Assembly (NCBI GenBank): GCA_022484695.1
Contig: JAKVKU010000002.1
Location: forward strand, 62,001-126,000
Reading direction: 5' to 3'
DNA from: Lactobacillus sp.
GTDB taxonomy: Bacteria > Bacillota > Bacilli > Lactobacillales > Lactobacillaceae
DNA: 64,000 nucleotides
Made by a program: the position numbers and the translations under genes. This document shows positions 1 through 8,687 of the stretch, one piece after another; position 1 is the stretch's first letter; each line of letters begins with the position of its first letter. The notes below the pieces were generated by a model that was given only the letters and a program-made list of their open reading frames with translations, did no database searches and had not been told where the DNA came from.

Positions 1-283
1 CATCATACTTATAATTGAAATATTTAGGTGCATATGAAAAGTCCTTTAAATCTTTTTCTGGTACCGGCCCCAAGCGGGCAATCAGGTCCAGCCGTTTAAA
101 TTTTTGTAACGTGCTGATAAAGGCCTTTTGACTATAAATGCCACCGTTGCTGGTGTCATCGTAGTTCGTGGTGGGTTCGGTATCATAAACTTTCAGCGTA
201 CCTTGTCCCCAGCCGAAAACTAAGTAAAATACAGCGGTTAATACCAAAGTGATTGATAAAATAAGTATACTTTTTCGATTCAT
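1..283 (-). CDS. Partial membrane-anchored or secreted protein of unknown function
   Basis: The 5' end of a gene running off the left edge; 94 codons are visible. The start ATG (283-281) follows an AGAGGAAAA ribosome site. The protein begins MNRKSILILSITLVLTAVF, a basic residue pair followed by one hydrophobic segment, so it is an N-terminal anchor or signal peptide with the rest outside the cell. No lipobox cysteine follows. The exported part starts with a polar stretch (TEPTTNYDDTSNGG). No family recognised. Confidence 0.6.
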   Translation of the reverse strand, partial: MNRKSILILSITLVLTAVFYLVFGWGQGTLKVYDTEPTTNYDDTSNGGIYSQKAFISTLQKFKRLDLIARLGPVPEKDLKDFSYAPKYFNYKYD

Positions 284-411
284 CCCATTTTCCTCTAAAT
301 TATATCATTAATTTTAGAACTATTATAAATTTACCCCAAACTGTTGTTGCGCGTCTAGTAATGTGCTTACTAGTAGTTAAATCATCCCCCATCGGCCATC
401 AAAGCTGCTAA

Positions 412-978
412 CTACCCAGAAAATGGCCGGGCTTGGCCATTGGCGATCACATGCTCCAAGGTGCCGGAAAGCATTATTTCGGCGCGCTGGATCATGCTTT
501 CCGGCGACTCTTTGATATCGGAAACCAACCATTGAATGAACTGCGCGGCAATCGCCCAGCCAAAGAAATTGTCAATATCATCCCGCAGACGTTTTGAAAT
601 CGAAGCATCGATACTTAAAACCACTTGATCCACCATGTTTTGGGCCACTTGGAATAAAAAGTCATCCAAAATACTACGATTCAACGAATGGAAAGTTTGC
701 AAGCAAAAATTTTGATTGTCAGTGATGTAGGCCATAATGCGTTTATAAGCTTCCTGCCAGTGATCAATGTTGGTCAGGGGATCAACTTGCGAAATGATAT
801 CTTGTTCATAGGTCCATTGTAACAAAGCACTGATATCAGAAAAATGATAATAAAATGTATTGCGATTAATATGGGCTTTATCGGCTAAGCGATTAATGGT
901 GATATGGTCTAAACTCGTGGTTTGCATGAGTGCTTTCAAGGCATCAGCCAACACGCGCTTGGTAGAATGGTCGGACAT
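412..978 (-). CDS. TetR/AcrR-family transcriptional regulator, probable regulator of the oleate hydratase unit
   Basis: A 188-residue regulator. Residues 8-55 form a TetR-type helix-turn-helix (ITINRLADKAHINRNTFYYHF, with the family's typical N-T-F-Y-Y-H-F recognition helix end). The C-terminal part is all-helical and ligand-binding and resembles the DhaS-like subfamily of Firmicutes. The start ATG at 978 follows AAAGGAGGTG. The gene is divergent from the small membrane peptide and oleate hydratase genes, and a TAAACAA-N10-TTGTTTA palindrome sits between them. The natural inference is fatty-acid-responsive control of the hydratase. The effector is unknown. Confidence 0.8.
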   Translation of the reverse strand: MSDHSTKRVLADALKALMQTTSLDHITINRLADKAHINRNTFYYHFSDISALLQWTYEQDIISQVDPLTNIDHWQEAYKRIMAYITDNQNFCLQTFHSLNRSILDDFLFQVAQNMVDQVVLSIDASISKRLRDDIDNFFGWAIAAQFIQWLVSDIKESPESMIQRAEIMLSGTLEHVIANGQARPFSG

Positions 979-1034
979 AAGGCACCTCCTTTAATACGAT
1001 ACTTATAGTTTACCATGCTTAAGAGGTGTATATT

Positions 1035-1058
1035 TAAACAAAAGCAATATATTGTTTA
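1035..1058. promoter_or_regulatory. Candidate TetR operator and divergent promoter region
   Basis: A perfect inverted repeat TAAACAA (1035-1041) / TTGTTTA (1052-1058) with a 10-base spacer lies between the divergent TetR gene and the hydratase unit. A TATGAT -10 box at 1081-1086 (plus strand) follows 22 bases downstream, so a bound repressor would cover the -35 region. The geometry fits a TetR dimer site. The assignment is inferred from position. Confidence 0.55.
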
Positions 1059-1131
1059 TTTAAATTACTTTTTGAACAGTTATGATAAGAGTTGTCAACA
1101 AGTTTAAATAGCACATGGAGGTGCCACGATT

Positions 1132-1272
1132 ATGAAGCATAAAACTTTATCGATCAGCTTAGGTGTCGCAGCAGCATTGATGGGCACGTATTGTTTCCTT
1201 AAAAAAACTGGATTCTTTAAAGATGATTATTCAGCCTATGATGAATTTGAAGCAAATCAGGATAACGACTAA
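1132..1272 (+). CDS. 46-residue single-pass membrane peptide
   Basis: ATG at 1132 follows a GGAGGTG ribosome site. The peptide starts MKHKTLSISLGVAAALMGTY, has one short hydrophobic helix (about residues 5-23), then a KK pair and a very acidic tail ending in NQDND. It is 15 bases upstream of oleate hydratase on the same strand, so the two are probably co-transcribed. No function is known to me. The good ribosome site, the clean topology and the operon position argue that it is real. Confidence 0.65.
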   Translation: MKHKTLSISLGVAAALMGTYCFLKKTGFFKDDYSAYDEFEANQDND

Positions 1273-1287
1273 CACATTGGAGATGTA

Positions 1288-2985
1288 ATGATGGTAAAAC
1301 ATAAAGCAATTATGATTGGGGCCGGGCTGTCGAACATGGCCGCTGCCGTCTATTTAATTCAAGAAGGTCACTGGCAAGGGGACCAAATTACCTTTTATGG
1401 CCTTGATGACCACGGGGCTAACGACGGGGCACCAACGGATACCGTGGGTGATGAATACTGGAACAAGAATCATCCCATGGCAAATACCAAGGGCTATGTC
1501 GCCCGGGGCGGGCGGATGTTGAACTACCGGACTTATGTGGATCTGATGGATCTATTAGACCGGGTCCCTTCCGTGACAGAACCTGGTATGACGGCCTCTG
1601 AAGATACCCGAGATTTTGATGCCAAGCATCGGACCTTTGATAAAGCCCGGTTACTGGAAGGTGACAAGGGTATTCTTGACGGTGGTCATTTGGGGTTAAA
1701 CAACAAAGATCGCATGTTGTTGAGCAAGTTAGTATTGATGCCCGATAGTCAAGAAGAGCAACTTGATAATATCTCGATTGCCGACTATTTCCAAGATGAT
1801 CCCCATATGTTCCAAACAAACTTCTGGTACATGTGGGAAACAACTTTTGCCTTTCGTACCAAGAGTTCAGCTCAAGAATTGCGGCGCTATATGCATCAGA
1901 TGATTTATGAGTTTACTCAAATTGAACACTTAGTTGGGGTCAATCGGACCCGCTATAACCAATATGAAAGCATCATGCTGCCGTTGATCGAGTACTTAAA
2001 AACTCAAAACTGTCAGATCATTTTAAATCGGCGAGTCACCGACTGGACTTTTAAAAATTCCGAAATGCAAGATGAAATTACGGTCACTGGTTTGAAGATG
2101 ACTAACACTGAGACGGGCGAAGAAGAGGTCGTACCGGTGGATGAGGATACAGCGGTGTTCTTTACCAACGGTTCCATTACTGATTCCGCCACCTTAGGGG
2201 ACTATGACACACCAGCAGCTGAAAATATGGATTATGGCGCAGCAGCTGGTCTTTGGAAGAAAGCCACCGAGCGCTTTTATAACCTGGGCAATCCCGACAA
2301 GTTCTTTGCCGACCGTGATGCCAGTGAGTGGGTCAGCTTTACCTTGACCACCAAAGATCACTTGTTGCTCAATGAAATCACCCGGATCACCACCCAAGTG
2401 CCCGGGAATGCCTTGAATTCATTTTTATCCACGGCACCAATTACGGATTTAGGCTACAAGGACGTGAACATGTCCATCGTGGTGCACCACCAACCCCACT
2501 TCACTACCCAAAAACCTAATGAAACGGTCATTTGGGGTTACTTCCTATACCCAAGACGCCGAGGTGAGTTCGTCGACAAGCCATATATTGAAATGACCGG
2601 TAAAGAAATGGCGCAAGAATTAATTGGTCAATTATCAAAAGTCGACCCAGGGCCTGTGAATATTAAGACTAAAGAAGCGGAGATACTGGCTAGTATCATC
2701 AATAACATCCCCGTTTACATGCCATACGCTTCAGCGCTCTTTAACAACCGGGCGAAAGTGGATCGGCCTAAAGTAATCCCAGAACATTCAACAAACTTAG
2801 CCTTCACCGGCGAATTTGCCGAACAACCTTTCCAAATGGTCTTCACCGAACAAAGTGCCGTCCGCTCCGGTGAAATCGCTGCCTATCACTTTGCAGGCAT
2901 CCCAATGTCTCATCTAGTGGATACACCACGGTATGACAAGGATCCTAAGACTTTACTAGCAGCTACTAAAAAGATGTTCAGTTAA
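1288..2985 (+). CDS. ohyA: Oleate hydratase (MCRA family, FAD-dependent)
   Basis: A 565-residue protein matching the myosin-cross-reactive-antigen/oleate hydratase family in length and sequence. The N-terminal FAD-binding fold has GAGLSNMAAAVYL (residues 12-24). The strongly conserved block around YVARGGRMLNYRTYVDLMDL follows at about residues 70-90. The enzyme adds water to the cis-9 double bond of oleic and linoleic acid to give 10-hydroxy acids, a detoxification step at the cytoplasmic face of the membrane. Two adjacent ATGs (1288, 1291) are possible after TTGGAG. It is convergent with uhpT across a shared terminator. Confidence 0.95.
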   Translation: MMVKHKAIMIGAGLSNMAAAVYLIQEGHWQGDQITFYGLDDHGANDGAPTDTVGDEYWNKNHPMANTKGYVARGGRMLNYRTYVDLMDLLDRVPSVTEPGMTASEDTRDFDAKHRTFDKARLLEGDKGILDGGHLGLNNKDRMLLSKLVLMPDSQEEQLDNISIADYFQDDPHMFQTNFWYMWETTFAFRTKSSAQELRRYMHQMIYEFTQIEHLVGVNRTRYNQYESIMLPLIEYLKTQNCQIILNRRVTDWTFKNSEMQDEITVTGLKMTNTETGEEEVVPVDEDTAVFFTNGSITDSATLGDYDTPAAENMDYGAAAGLWKKATERFYNLGNPDKFFADRDASEWVSFTLTTKDHLLLNEITRITTQVPGNALNSFLSTAPITDLGYKDVNMSIVVHHQPHFTTQKPNETVIWGYFLYPRRRGEFVDKPYIEMTGKEMAQELIGQLSKVDPGPVNIKTKEAEILASIINNIPVYMPYASALFNNRAKVDRPKVIPEHSTNLAFTGEFAEQPFQMVFTEQSAVRSGEIAAYHFAGIPMSHLVDTPRYDKDPKTLLAATKKMFS

Positions 2986-3000
2986 CATTATCGATACGAA

Positions 3001-3043
3001 AAGGGCGCTAAAGCTGTCAAAGACAACTTTAGCGCCCTTTTTG
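3001..3043. terminator. Bidirectional rho-independent terminator
   Basis: The stem AAGGGCGCTAAAG / CTTTAGCGCCCTTT (3001-3013 and 3028-3041) is extended by CTGTC/GACAA and followed by T residues on the plus strand. Upstream A residues serve as a T run for the minus strand. It separates ohyA from the convergent uhpT. Confidence 0.9.
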
Positions 3044-3058
3044 TGCGAATAAGTCCAA

Positions 3059-4441
3059 TTAATTAAATTGGGCTCTAATCCGTTTTTCTTCACCAATAGC
3101 TACAACAGCTAAAACAAGGACACTCAAGATAACTGCAATATAGAAGACAATGAAGGTATCTTGCCAACCATGTAATAAATGGCCAAAAATCATTAGACCA
3201 TTCTTTTTAGGATCCGCAATGGCCGCAAAGCCAACTTGGGCCATGAGATCGCCAAAAATATAAGCAAAAGTTCCGGTTAAACCATCGGACACGTTCAGGG
3301 CAGTTTTAGGGACGAAACTGATGACGGAGACCCCAATCAATAACTGGGGCCCATAAATCAGCATGCCTAAGCCAAATAGGGCGGTATTGATCATCAATGG
3401 CGTTGTGCCATAACGGTAACCCAAGACCACAAAGGCCGTTAAAATCAAGCAAATGATCGACACTACAGCTCGACGTCCCTTTAAGACGTCTGAAAACCAA
3501 CCCCAAATCACACTACCTAAAATACCACCTAATTGAAATAGTAAGAGGGTATTGGCCCCTTGGGCAATGGTGAAGTGTAATTGTTGGACGGTATAAAGCG
3601 GGGCCCAATTGACGATGCCAATGCGTACCACATAGACAAAGACATTGGCAATACATAATAACCAAACCCAAGGGCTCTTCATGACAAATGTTTTGAAAAT
3701 CGTCCATTTAGACATGGTGCTGGCAGCTAGGTCAGCCTCTGGTATCTTTTCATCAAAAATAACTTCACTGGCATCCCAGCCTAATTCTTTGGGATCATCA
3801 GCGCCAAAAAACAAGCCCCAGCAACCCACAATTATGCCAATGATTGCCGGAAAAATGAACATCCCACCAACGTGGCCAGCAAACAAGTGATTCGCCCCCC
3901 AAAGGGCAATGATCCCTGCTACAGCACCACCGAATTCGTGGGAAATATTCCAGATTCCAATGTACTTTCCCCGAGAAGTTGTCGTGGTCCAGCGGGAAAT
4001 TGTCGACAGGGAAGCAGACCCACCGGGGGACTGGAATAGGCCATTTAAGGACCATAATACTAAAATTAAACCAACGGGCGCTTTATCCATCAAGAATAAA
4101 ACCCCAATGATCAAGGTCATTAATGCCCCTAATATCAAGAGAAAAGACATAAAGCGCTTGGTGTTTTTGCCATCAACGACATAACCCAAGACAGTTTTGC
4201 CGATACCATAGGCTAGGGAAAAACCATAGCCGATCCATCCTAGGGCTGTGGTGGAGATGCCGTTTTGCTTAACCAACAAGGGTTGCGCTGCGGATAGGTT
4301 GTTACGAATGAGATACATGCAAAAATAAACTAAGAAAACCACCATAAACGCCTTGATAAATTCCTTGAACCATAATTGACGTTCTTTGGACACGCCTAAG
4401 CCCAATGGGGTCGGGCGTTTTAATGCAAAAAAGTGCTTCAA
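3059..4441 (-). CDS. uhpT: Organophosphate:phosphate antiporter, UhpT/GlpT type (hexose-phosphate transporter)
   Basis: A 460-residue MFS protein of the OPA family with about 12 membrane segments. Family landmarks include the N-terminal loop KAFMVVFLVYFCMYLIRNNL and the FQSPGGSASLSTISRW stretch typical of UhpT/GlpT proteins. It exchanges a sugar phosphate for inorganic phosphate. The hexose-phosphate assignment is by overall likeness; glycerol-3-phosphate is less likely but open. The start is TTG at 4441 after TTGGGAGG. No UhpAB-like sensor is next to it. Its ribosome site is one of the better matches to the anti-Shine-Dalgarno loops of the small RNAs at 10.8-11.9 kb. Confidence 0.85.
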   Translation of the reverse strand: MKHFFALKRPTPLGLGVSKERQLWFKEFIKAFMVVFLVYFCMYLIRNNLSAAQPLLVKQNGISTTALGWIGYGFSLAYGIGKTVLGYVVDGKNTKRFMSFLLILGALMTLIIGVLFLMDKAPVGLILVLWSLNGLFQSPGGSASLSTISRWTTTTSRGKYIGIWNISHEFGGAVAGIIALWGANHLFAGHVGGMFIFPAIIGIIVGCWGLFFGADDPKELGWDASEVIFDEKIPEADLAASTMSKWTIFKTFVMKSPWVWLLCIANVFVYVVRIGIVNWAPLYTVQQLHFTIAQGANTLLLFQLGGILGSVIWGWFSDVLKGRRAVVSIICLILTAFVVLGYRYGTTPLMINTALFGLGMLIYGPQLLIGVSVISFVPKTALNVSDGLTGTFAYIFGDLMAQVGFAAIADPKKNGLMIFGHLLHGWQDTFIVFYIAVILSVLVLAVVAIGEEKRIRAQFN

Positions 4442-4597
4442 AACAAATTGCCTCCCAATGATAAATAAAATAATAACATCTTAATTGTAACGCAAGAACC
4501 AGTAGGTAGATAATTTGATTAGACGCTTATTAGAACATGATTGCCTAACTATTATTTTATTAACTCTTGAAATAAGTTTGTTATGATTGGTAGTCAG

Positions 4598-4642
4598 AAA
4601 AAAATCGAGCCAACAGGACAAAAATCACTGTCAGCTCGATTG
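4598..4642 (-). terminator. Rho-independent terminator of the iron alcohol dehydrogenase gene
   Basis: On the minus strand AATCGAGCTGACAG pairs with CTGTTGGCTCGATT (14 pairs including two G-U) around a short loop and is followed by a run of T. Confidence 0.85.
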
Positions 4643-4661
4643 TTAGATTAATAATTAAATT

Positions 4662-5831
4662 TTATTTCGCATCATAAGCGGCTTGGAACAATTGGATGAT
4701 TTCTTCTTTGGTCCCTTTGCGGGGATTAGAGAAGGCGTTGCCGTCTTTGAGGGCATTTTCAGCCATCAATGGGAAGTCTTCCGGCTTAGCCCCAATGGCT
4801 TTAATGCTCTTAGGAATGCCCACGTCTTCAGACATTTGACGCATGGCCTTGATGGACAATTCAGCAGCGTCTCTGGTGGACAAACCTTGGGTGTTTTCGC
4901 CCATGATCTCTGCCAACTGGGCAAAACGTTCTGGGGCAGCAATGATATTGTATTCTTCAACGGTAGGTAATAAGAGGGCACAGCAGACACCGTGGGGTGC
5001 ATCGTATTGACCACCTAATTGATGGGCCATGGCATGGACGTAACCTAAATCGGCGTTGTTAAAGGCCATGCCGGCTAACATTTCAGCTTCTACCATCTTG
5101 GTACGGGCCTCAATGTTGTGACCGTTGGCAACGGCTTCCCGAAGACTGGATTCAATCAGCTTGATGGCTTGAATACATTGGCTATCAGTGATGGCATTGC
5201 GATTGGTGGATACATAAGGTTCAATGGCTTGGACAAAAGCATCCATCCCTGTGGCTGCCGTTAAGCCTTTAGGCACATCCAGCATCAACATCGGGTCATT
5301 GAAGGAGACCAGGGGAATATTGCGCCAAGAGACCACGACAAATTTCAAGCGGGTCTTTTCATTGGTAATGACACAATGGCGGGTCAATTCGGAACCTGTC
5401 CCCGCAGTGGTATTCACGGCAATTAAAGGGGGGAGGGCATTGGACAAGGTTTCAATACCAGCTAATTTGGTAATATCATCGCCATTGGTCAAAATGATAC
5501 CTGTACCCTTGCCGGTGTCATGGGCTGAGCCACCGCCAACGGTGATGATGCCATCACATTTTTCTTGTTGGTACAGGGCTTTAGCGGCTTCAATATTGTG
5601 GATCTTAGGATTAGGCTCAACCCCATCATAGATCACATAATCTACACCAGCTGCTTTTAAAGATGCCAGGGTCTGTTCCACAGCGCCATTATGTAAGCCC
5701 TCCAAAAACTTATCGGTGACCACTAAAGGCCGGGTCATATTCAACATCTTGGCCCGGGCGCCAATTTTTTCAATGACGTTAGGACCGAAAAAGTTAACAC
5801 TTGGCATTAAGAAATCAAAATTTGTTTTCAT
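4662..5831 (-). CDS. Iron-containing alcohol dehydrogenase (1,3-propanediol/lactaldehyde reductase type)
   Basis: A 389-residue group III alcohol dehydrogenase. I chose ATG 5831 because it follows AGAGG and starts at the family's normal N-terminus (MKTNFDFLMPSVNFFG); the frame stays open further upstream without a ribosome site. The NAD-binding GGGSAHDTGKG motif is near residue 100. Iron ligands are visible in GMDAFVQAIEPY, HAMAHQLGG and DAPHGVC. These enzymes reduce 3-hydroxypropionaldehyde, lactaldehyde or similar aldehydes to reoxidise NADH. The DhaS-like regulator just upstream points toward the glycerol/1,3-propanediol branch, but no diol dehydratase or dihydroxyacetone kinase gene is in the window. 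Confidence 0.88.
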   Translation of the reverse strand: MKTNFDFLMPSVNFFGPNVIEKIGARAKMLNMTRPLVVTDKFLEGLHNGAVEQTLASLKAAGVDYVIYDGVEPNPKIHNIEAAKALYQQEKCDGIITVGGGSAHDTGKGTGIILTNGDDITKLAGIETLSNALPPLIAVNTTAGTGSELTRHCVITNEKTRLKFVVVSWRNIPLVSFNDPMLMLDVPKGLTAATGMDAFVQAIEPYVSTNRNAITDSQCIQAIKLIESSLREAVANGHNIEARTKMVEAEMLAGMAFNNADLGYVHAMAHQLGGQYDAPHGVCCALLLPTVEEYNIIAAPERFAQLAEIMGENTQGLSTRDAAELSIKAMRQMSEDVGIPKSIKAIGAKPEDFPLMAENALKDGNAFSNPRKGTKEEIIQLFQAAYDAK

Positions 5832-5939
5832 AAGCAATAGCCTCTTTATAATATTTTTTGAAAAACAAATCACAGACAGGGTACTCAAGCTCAGGATGGG
5901 GTTGAAAAGCCTTTCTGTCATAAACTAAATTACAGTTAA

Positions 5940-5967
5940 ATCATACCCTGAAATCGCCAGATAACAA
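5940..5967 (-). promoter_or_regulatory. Probable promoter of the iron alcohol dehydrogenase gene
   Basis: On the minus strand TTGTTA (5967-5962), a 16-base spacer and TATGAT (5945-5940). Transcription would start near 5933 and give a leader of about 100 nt. Confidence 0.55.
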
Positions 5968-5999
5968 GCGGACAGATTACTTAATTTGAACGCTTTACA

Positions 6000-6029
6000 A
6001 TTGAGAAGATTTGTGAATGAATTCTCAAT
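6000..6029. repeat. Inverted repeat upstream of the alcohol dehydrogenase promoter, candidate regulator site
   Basis: ATTGAGAA (6000-6007) and TTCTCAAT (6022-6029) are perfect 8-base arms with a 14-base spacer. The repeat lies about 35 bases upstream of the predicted -35 box, a position suited to an activator. The adjacent DhaS-like regulator is the obvious candidate protein. Confidence 0.4.
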
Positions 6030-6100
6030 AAATTCTTATAAAAGAATTACTTTTATTCTAGTGGTTGACCAACCCGCTTACCAACAGCCATCGCCAGGGG

Positions 6101-6661
6101 CTATTGCTGATAGCGGGCCAGCAAACCATTGGCCATATCCAAGACAGCTTGCTGTAAGAAGTCAGTTTCTTGAGTAGCATTTCTCGGATTCACCGTGCGA
6201 ATCCAGGTGTTAATTTCTTGGGTAACTGCACTCGACAGGAATGTCACTAGAAATAGCTGATAATCTGTTGTTAATTTAATGCCAGTTTGGTGAATCAGAT
6301 CGGCAATGATTGCCGTGGTCAGAACTTGAATATGGGCGGCAATAGAGTATTCCGGGGCGTTTTGATCATGGTTGTCAAAGACCTGACGATAAAAATGGCG
6401 ATTATGATCAAAGTAGCGACACAGTTCAGAAATGATTTGGGCCCAATGTTGAAAATTGATATTCGCATGAATGATTTGTGAAATTTCTTCATTATAAAGC
6501 CAGGCAATCAAATCGTATTTATCCACGAAATTTTCGTAAAATGTCTGGCGCCGCAAGTGGGCGGCTCCCATGATTTGTGTGACACTGATTTTGGCAATAC
6601 CTTGCTGAGTGATCAATGGTTTCGCAGCCGTAGCTATTTTTTGTTTCGTTAGATAAGACAA
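6101..6661 (-). CDS. TetR-type regulator resembling DhaS
   Basis: A 186-residue regulator with a TetR helix-turn-helix (ISVTQIMGAAHLRRQTFYENF, about residues 21-41) and an all-helical C-terminal domain like DhaS, the co-activator of dihydroxyacetone kinase operons in lactic acid bacteria. I place the start at TTG 6661 because a perfect GGAGGTG lies 6 bases upstream; the frame is open a few codons more. It is upstream of and on the same strand as the iron alcohol dehydrogenase gene, 269 bases away. Regulation of that gene is inferred. The DhaS likeness is to the fold and does not prove a partner DhaQ. Confidence 0.75.
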   Translation of the reverse strand: MSYLTKQKIATAAKPLITQQGIAKISVTQIMGAAHLRRQTFYENFVDKYDLIAWLYNEEISQIIHANINFQHWAQIISELCRYFDHNRHFYRQVFDNHDQNAPEYSIAAHIQVLTTAIIADLIHQTGIKLTTDYQLFLVTFLSSAVTQEINTWIRTVNPRNATQETDFLQQAVLDMANGLLARYQQ

Positions 6662-6816
6662 GAGAAACACCTCCAAAATGGCAAACAGTCGCACAAGTTG
6701 ACAACCATTAAATTATCCCAAGGGATCTGGTGTGGATGATTTTTGATAAAAAAACAGTGTTTAGGCCGTTTTTTGCAGGGCTTAAGCACTGCTTTAAATT
6801 GTGCACAATTTAAAAA

Positions 6817-7467
6817 TCAATTACTGGGGAGGGCGACAAAATCACGCCCACTGGCCACTAAATCAGAGTAATTTTTCTCCGTTAGATACAGTGTGTTTAC
6901 CTGTTGATCCACATTCGTCAAAGACGTGTAATAATCATCAGGCAAGGCATTTAGGAAACGCGTTGGATCGATTTGACTCCCGACAAAATTTTGCGCAAAC
7001 TTCGCTTTATCGAAGTAGATGATTTCCTGTTCATAATAGGAGTGTTGATAGTCATCTGATACGGAAATACCGGTGAATTTCTTGTCCAGCGCCAAGGTTG
7101 AAGATTTAGAACGCACGATAAACTTTTTACCGGCATCAGTTACAGATTGGATTTCATCTGATGCTTTAACACTTTTTCTAGCATTTTCAACTGAGAATAA
7201 ATCGGAAATATTCTTTAAATCCTTCATCTCAATGATCAAATAATACGCGGTCACCGCAACGACGATGACAATGGCCGCAATAAAGATGCCAGAGATAATT
7301 GTGTTATTTAATCGAATATGTTTATAGTTGAGCACAACTTGATCTACAATGGCAAAGGCCGTGGCTAGACCCAGGATCAGCCAAGTTAAATTGACGCTGA
7401 TTTTGGCACCTCGATGATGCTTTAAGAAAGTTTCAGCAGTTGCTAAATTAATTTTATGTTCATCCAT
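6817..7467 (-). CDS. Two-pass membrane protein of unknown function
   Basis: A 216-residue protein. Start ATG 7467 is preferred over an upstream GTG because GGTGG stands at proper distance. Two hydrophobic segments (about residues 26-48 and 58-80) are followed by a soluble C-terminal domain of about 130 residues, presumably cytoplasmic, with mixed alpha/beta character (YYEQEIIYFDKAKFAQNFVG). It lies 18 bases downstream of the GRP sugar transporter gene, so the two form an operon. The layout resembles YcxB-like membrane proteins but I cannot confirm that. Confidence 0.6.
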   Translation of the reverse strand: MDEHKINLATAETFLKHHRGAKISVNLTWLILGLATAFAIVDQVVLNYKHIRLNNTIISGIFIAAIVIVVAVTAYYLIIEMKDLKNISDLFSVENARKSVKASDEIQSVTDAGKKFIVRSKSSTLALDKKFTGISVSDDYQHSYYEQEIIYFDKAKFAQNFVGSQIDPTRFLNALPDDYYTSLTNVDQQVNTLYLTEKNYSDLVASGRDFVALPSN

Positions 7468-7485
7468 TGACTTTTCCACCTTTCC

Positions 7486-8355
7486 TTAAGCCTTCATAAC
7501 GCCTAACAACACACCACCGGCGATAACCAAGACGCAGCCTAAGATGGTAAAACGCAATTCTTTTTTAGTTTTATGTTCATGTAAAATGAAGATACCGCCT
7601 AATGTGGAGATAATGATACCCATTTGTGACAGGGCAAAACTAATGGCTAACCCGATTTGGGCAATGGCCAGCTGGTAGAATAGGTTACCTAAGGCCCACA
7701 TTAACCCGACGATCACGTTGAAATAAGTGAAGCGGCTACGCATTTGTTTCCCAGATAAAGAACTGGACGCCGCAAAGGCTTCAATCAAGGCCCCAAAGGC
7801 TTGGGGTAAGAGGATGGCAAAGGCATCGACGGCAAAAGCTTTGGTGGTGATGGAATAAAGGGAAATCCCAACGCCAGATAAAAGAATGGCGATGTAACCC
7901 ACCACTGGGCTTTTGGCTGCAACAGGTTCTTGACCAGTCCCCTTTTCTTTTTTAGAGGTATAGTAAGCACCGATGATCAAAACCGCCAAGGCGATAAAGC
8001 CAAAGGTATAGTCATGGGCGTTGACCCATTCGTGGAATATAAAAGCTCCAGCTAAGGTGGTAATGATCAATTGCGCGGCAGTTGATAAGGGCAACCCCAC
8101 GGAAACACCGACTTCATTAAAGCCACGGAATTGCTGGTTTTGCCCGTAGCAATAGAAGAAACCAGAAGCTAAGCCCACGAACGTGGTCTTTAAATCAATG
8201 GTGGGTTGTTTGATGAAGAACATTAAGAGGGCAAAAATTAAAATCCCGTAACTTTCCCCTAAAATCTGGTGCTGGTTGGTCCCACCAATCTTATTACTTA
8301 CTAAACCAATACTGCCCCAACATACGGCTGTTATAAGGGCAAACAAAATTCCCAA
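7486..8355 (-). CDS. GRP-family sugar uptake protein (GlcU/RbsU type)
   Basis: A 289-residue protein with ten hydrophobic helices of the glucose/ribose porter family (drug/metabolite transporter superfamily). It opens MGILFALITAVCWGSIGLVS and contains GFFYCYGQNQQFRG, both characteristic of GlcU/RbsU. It carries out proton-coupled uptake of glucose or ribose without phosphorylation. Start is TTG 8355 after GGAAGGTG. A strong cre box at 8488-8501 suggests catabolite control. No sugar kinase is adjacent, so the substrate stays open. Confidence 0.85.
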   Translation of the reverse strand: MGILFALITAVCWGSIGLVSNKIGGTNQHQILGESYGILIFALLMFFIKQPTIDLKTTFVGLASGFFYCYGQNQQFRGFNEVGVSVGLPLSTAAQLIITTLAGAFIFHEWVNAHDYTFGFIALAVLIIGAYYTSKKEKGTGQEPVAAKSPVVGYIAILLSGVGISLYSITTKAFAVDAFAILLPQAFGALIEAFAASSSLSGKQMRSRFTYFNVIVGLMWALGNLFYQLAIAQIGLAISFALSQMGIIISTLGGIFILHEHKTKKELRFTILGCVLVIAGGVLLGVMKA

Positions 8356-8426
8356 TTAAATCACCTTCCGAAAATAGTAGTTTGAATGAATCCGTTAAGC
8401 GGATACTGAATCATTATTATATTTGT

Positions 8427-8501
8427 AATCATTCTCAATAATGATACACAGGGTTCATTATACACTCGAAAGAAGTAATTATTAATTTGATAACGCTTTT
8501 A
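8427..8501. promoter_or_regulatory. Control region of the GRP transporter operon: cre box and inverted repeat
   Basis: TGATAACGCTTTTA at 8488-8501 reads on the minus strand as TAAAAGCGTTATCA, 13 of 14 to the CcpA site TGWAAGCGTTWTCA. Nearer the gene, ATCATT-N6-AATGAT (about 8428-8445) is a second palindrome, and a TATAAT-like box lies at about 8418. The 332-base gap 8356-8687 otherwise holds only the terminator at 8620-8662. Confidence 0.55.
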
Positions 8502-8619
8502 TATATCAATTTCTTTATTGAAGCGCTTTTTTTAGCGTAATTATTAGTTATTGAGATAATAATTAATGTTTTTCCAAGATTTACAGCCTTTAAAATCTAT
8601 AATAGTCCAGTTCAAACAC

Positions 8620-8662
8620 GCAAAAACAGTCTAAACTAGATTAACACCAGTTTAGACTGTTT
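8620..8662 (-). terminator. Terminator of the zinc alcohol dehydrogenase gene
   Basis: Minus strand: AAACAGTCTAAACT pairs perfectly with AGTTTAGACTGTTT (8662-8649 and 8637-8624) around an 11-base loop, followed by TTTTTG. Confidence 0.88.
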
Positions 8663-8687
8663 GAGAAAGCATTGAAAATATTGAGAA

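Noticed and set aside
1418-1843. 141-codon open frame antisense to oleate hydratase
   Set aside because: It lies wholly inside a strongly conserved gene, has no ribosome site and a composition typical of an antisense shadow.
5224-5631. 135-codon open frame antisense to the iron alcohol dehydrogenase
   Set aside because: Shadow of a conserved coding frame with no ribosome site.
5986-6177. 63-codon frame between the iron dehydrogenase and its regulator
   Set aside because: It runs into the antisense of the regulator gene, has no ribosome site and covers the promoter region.
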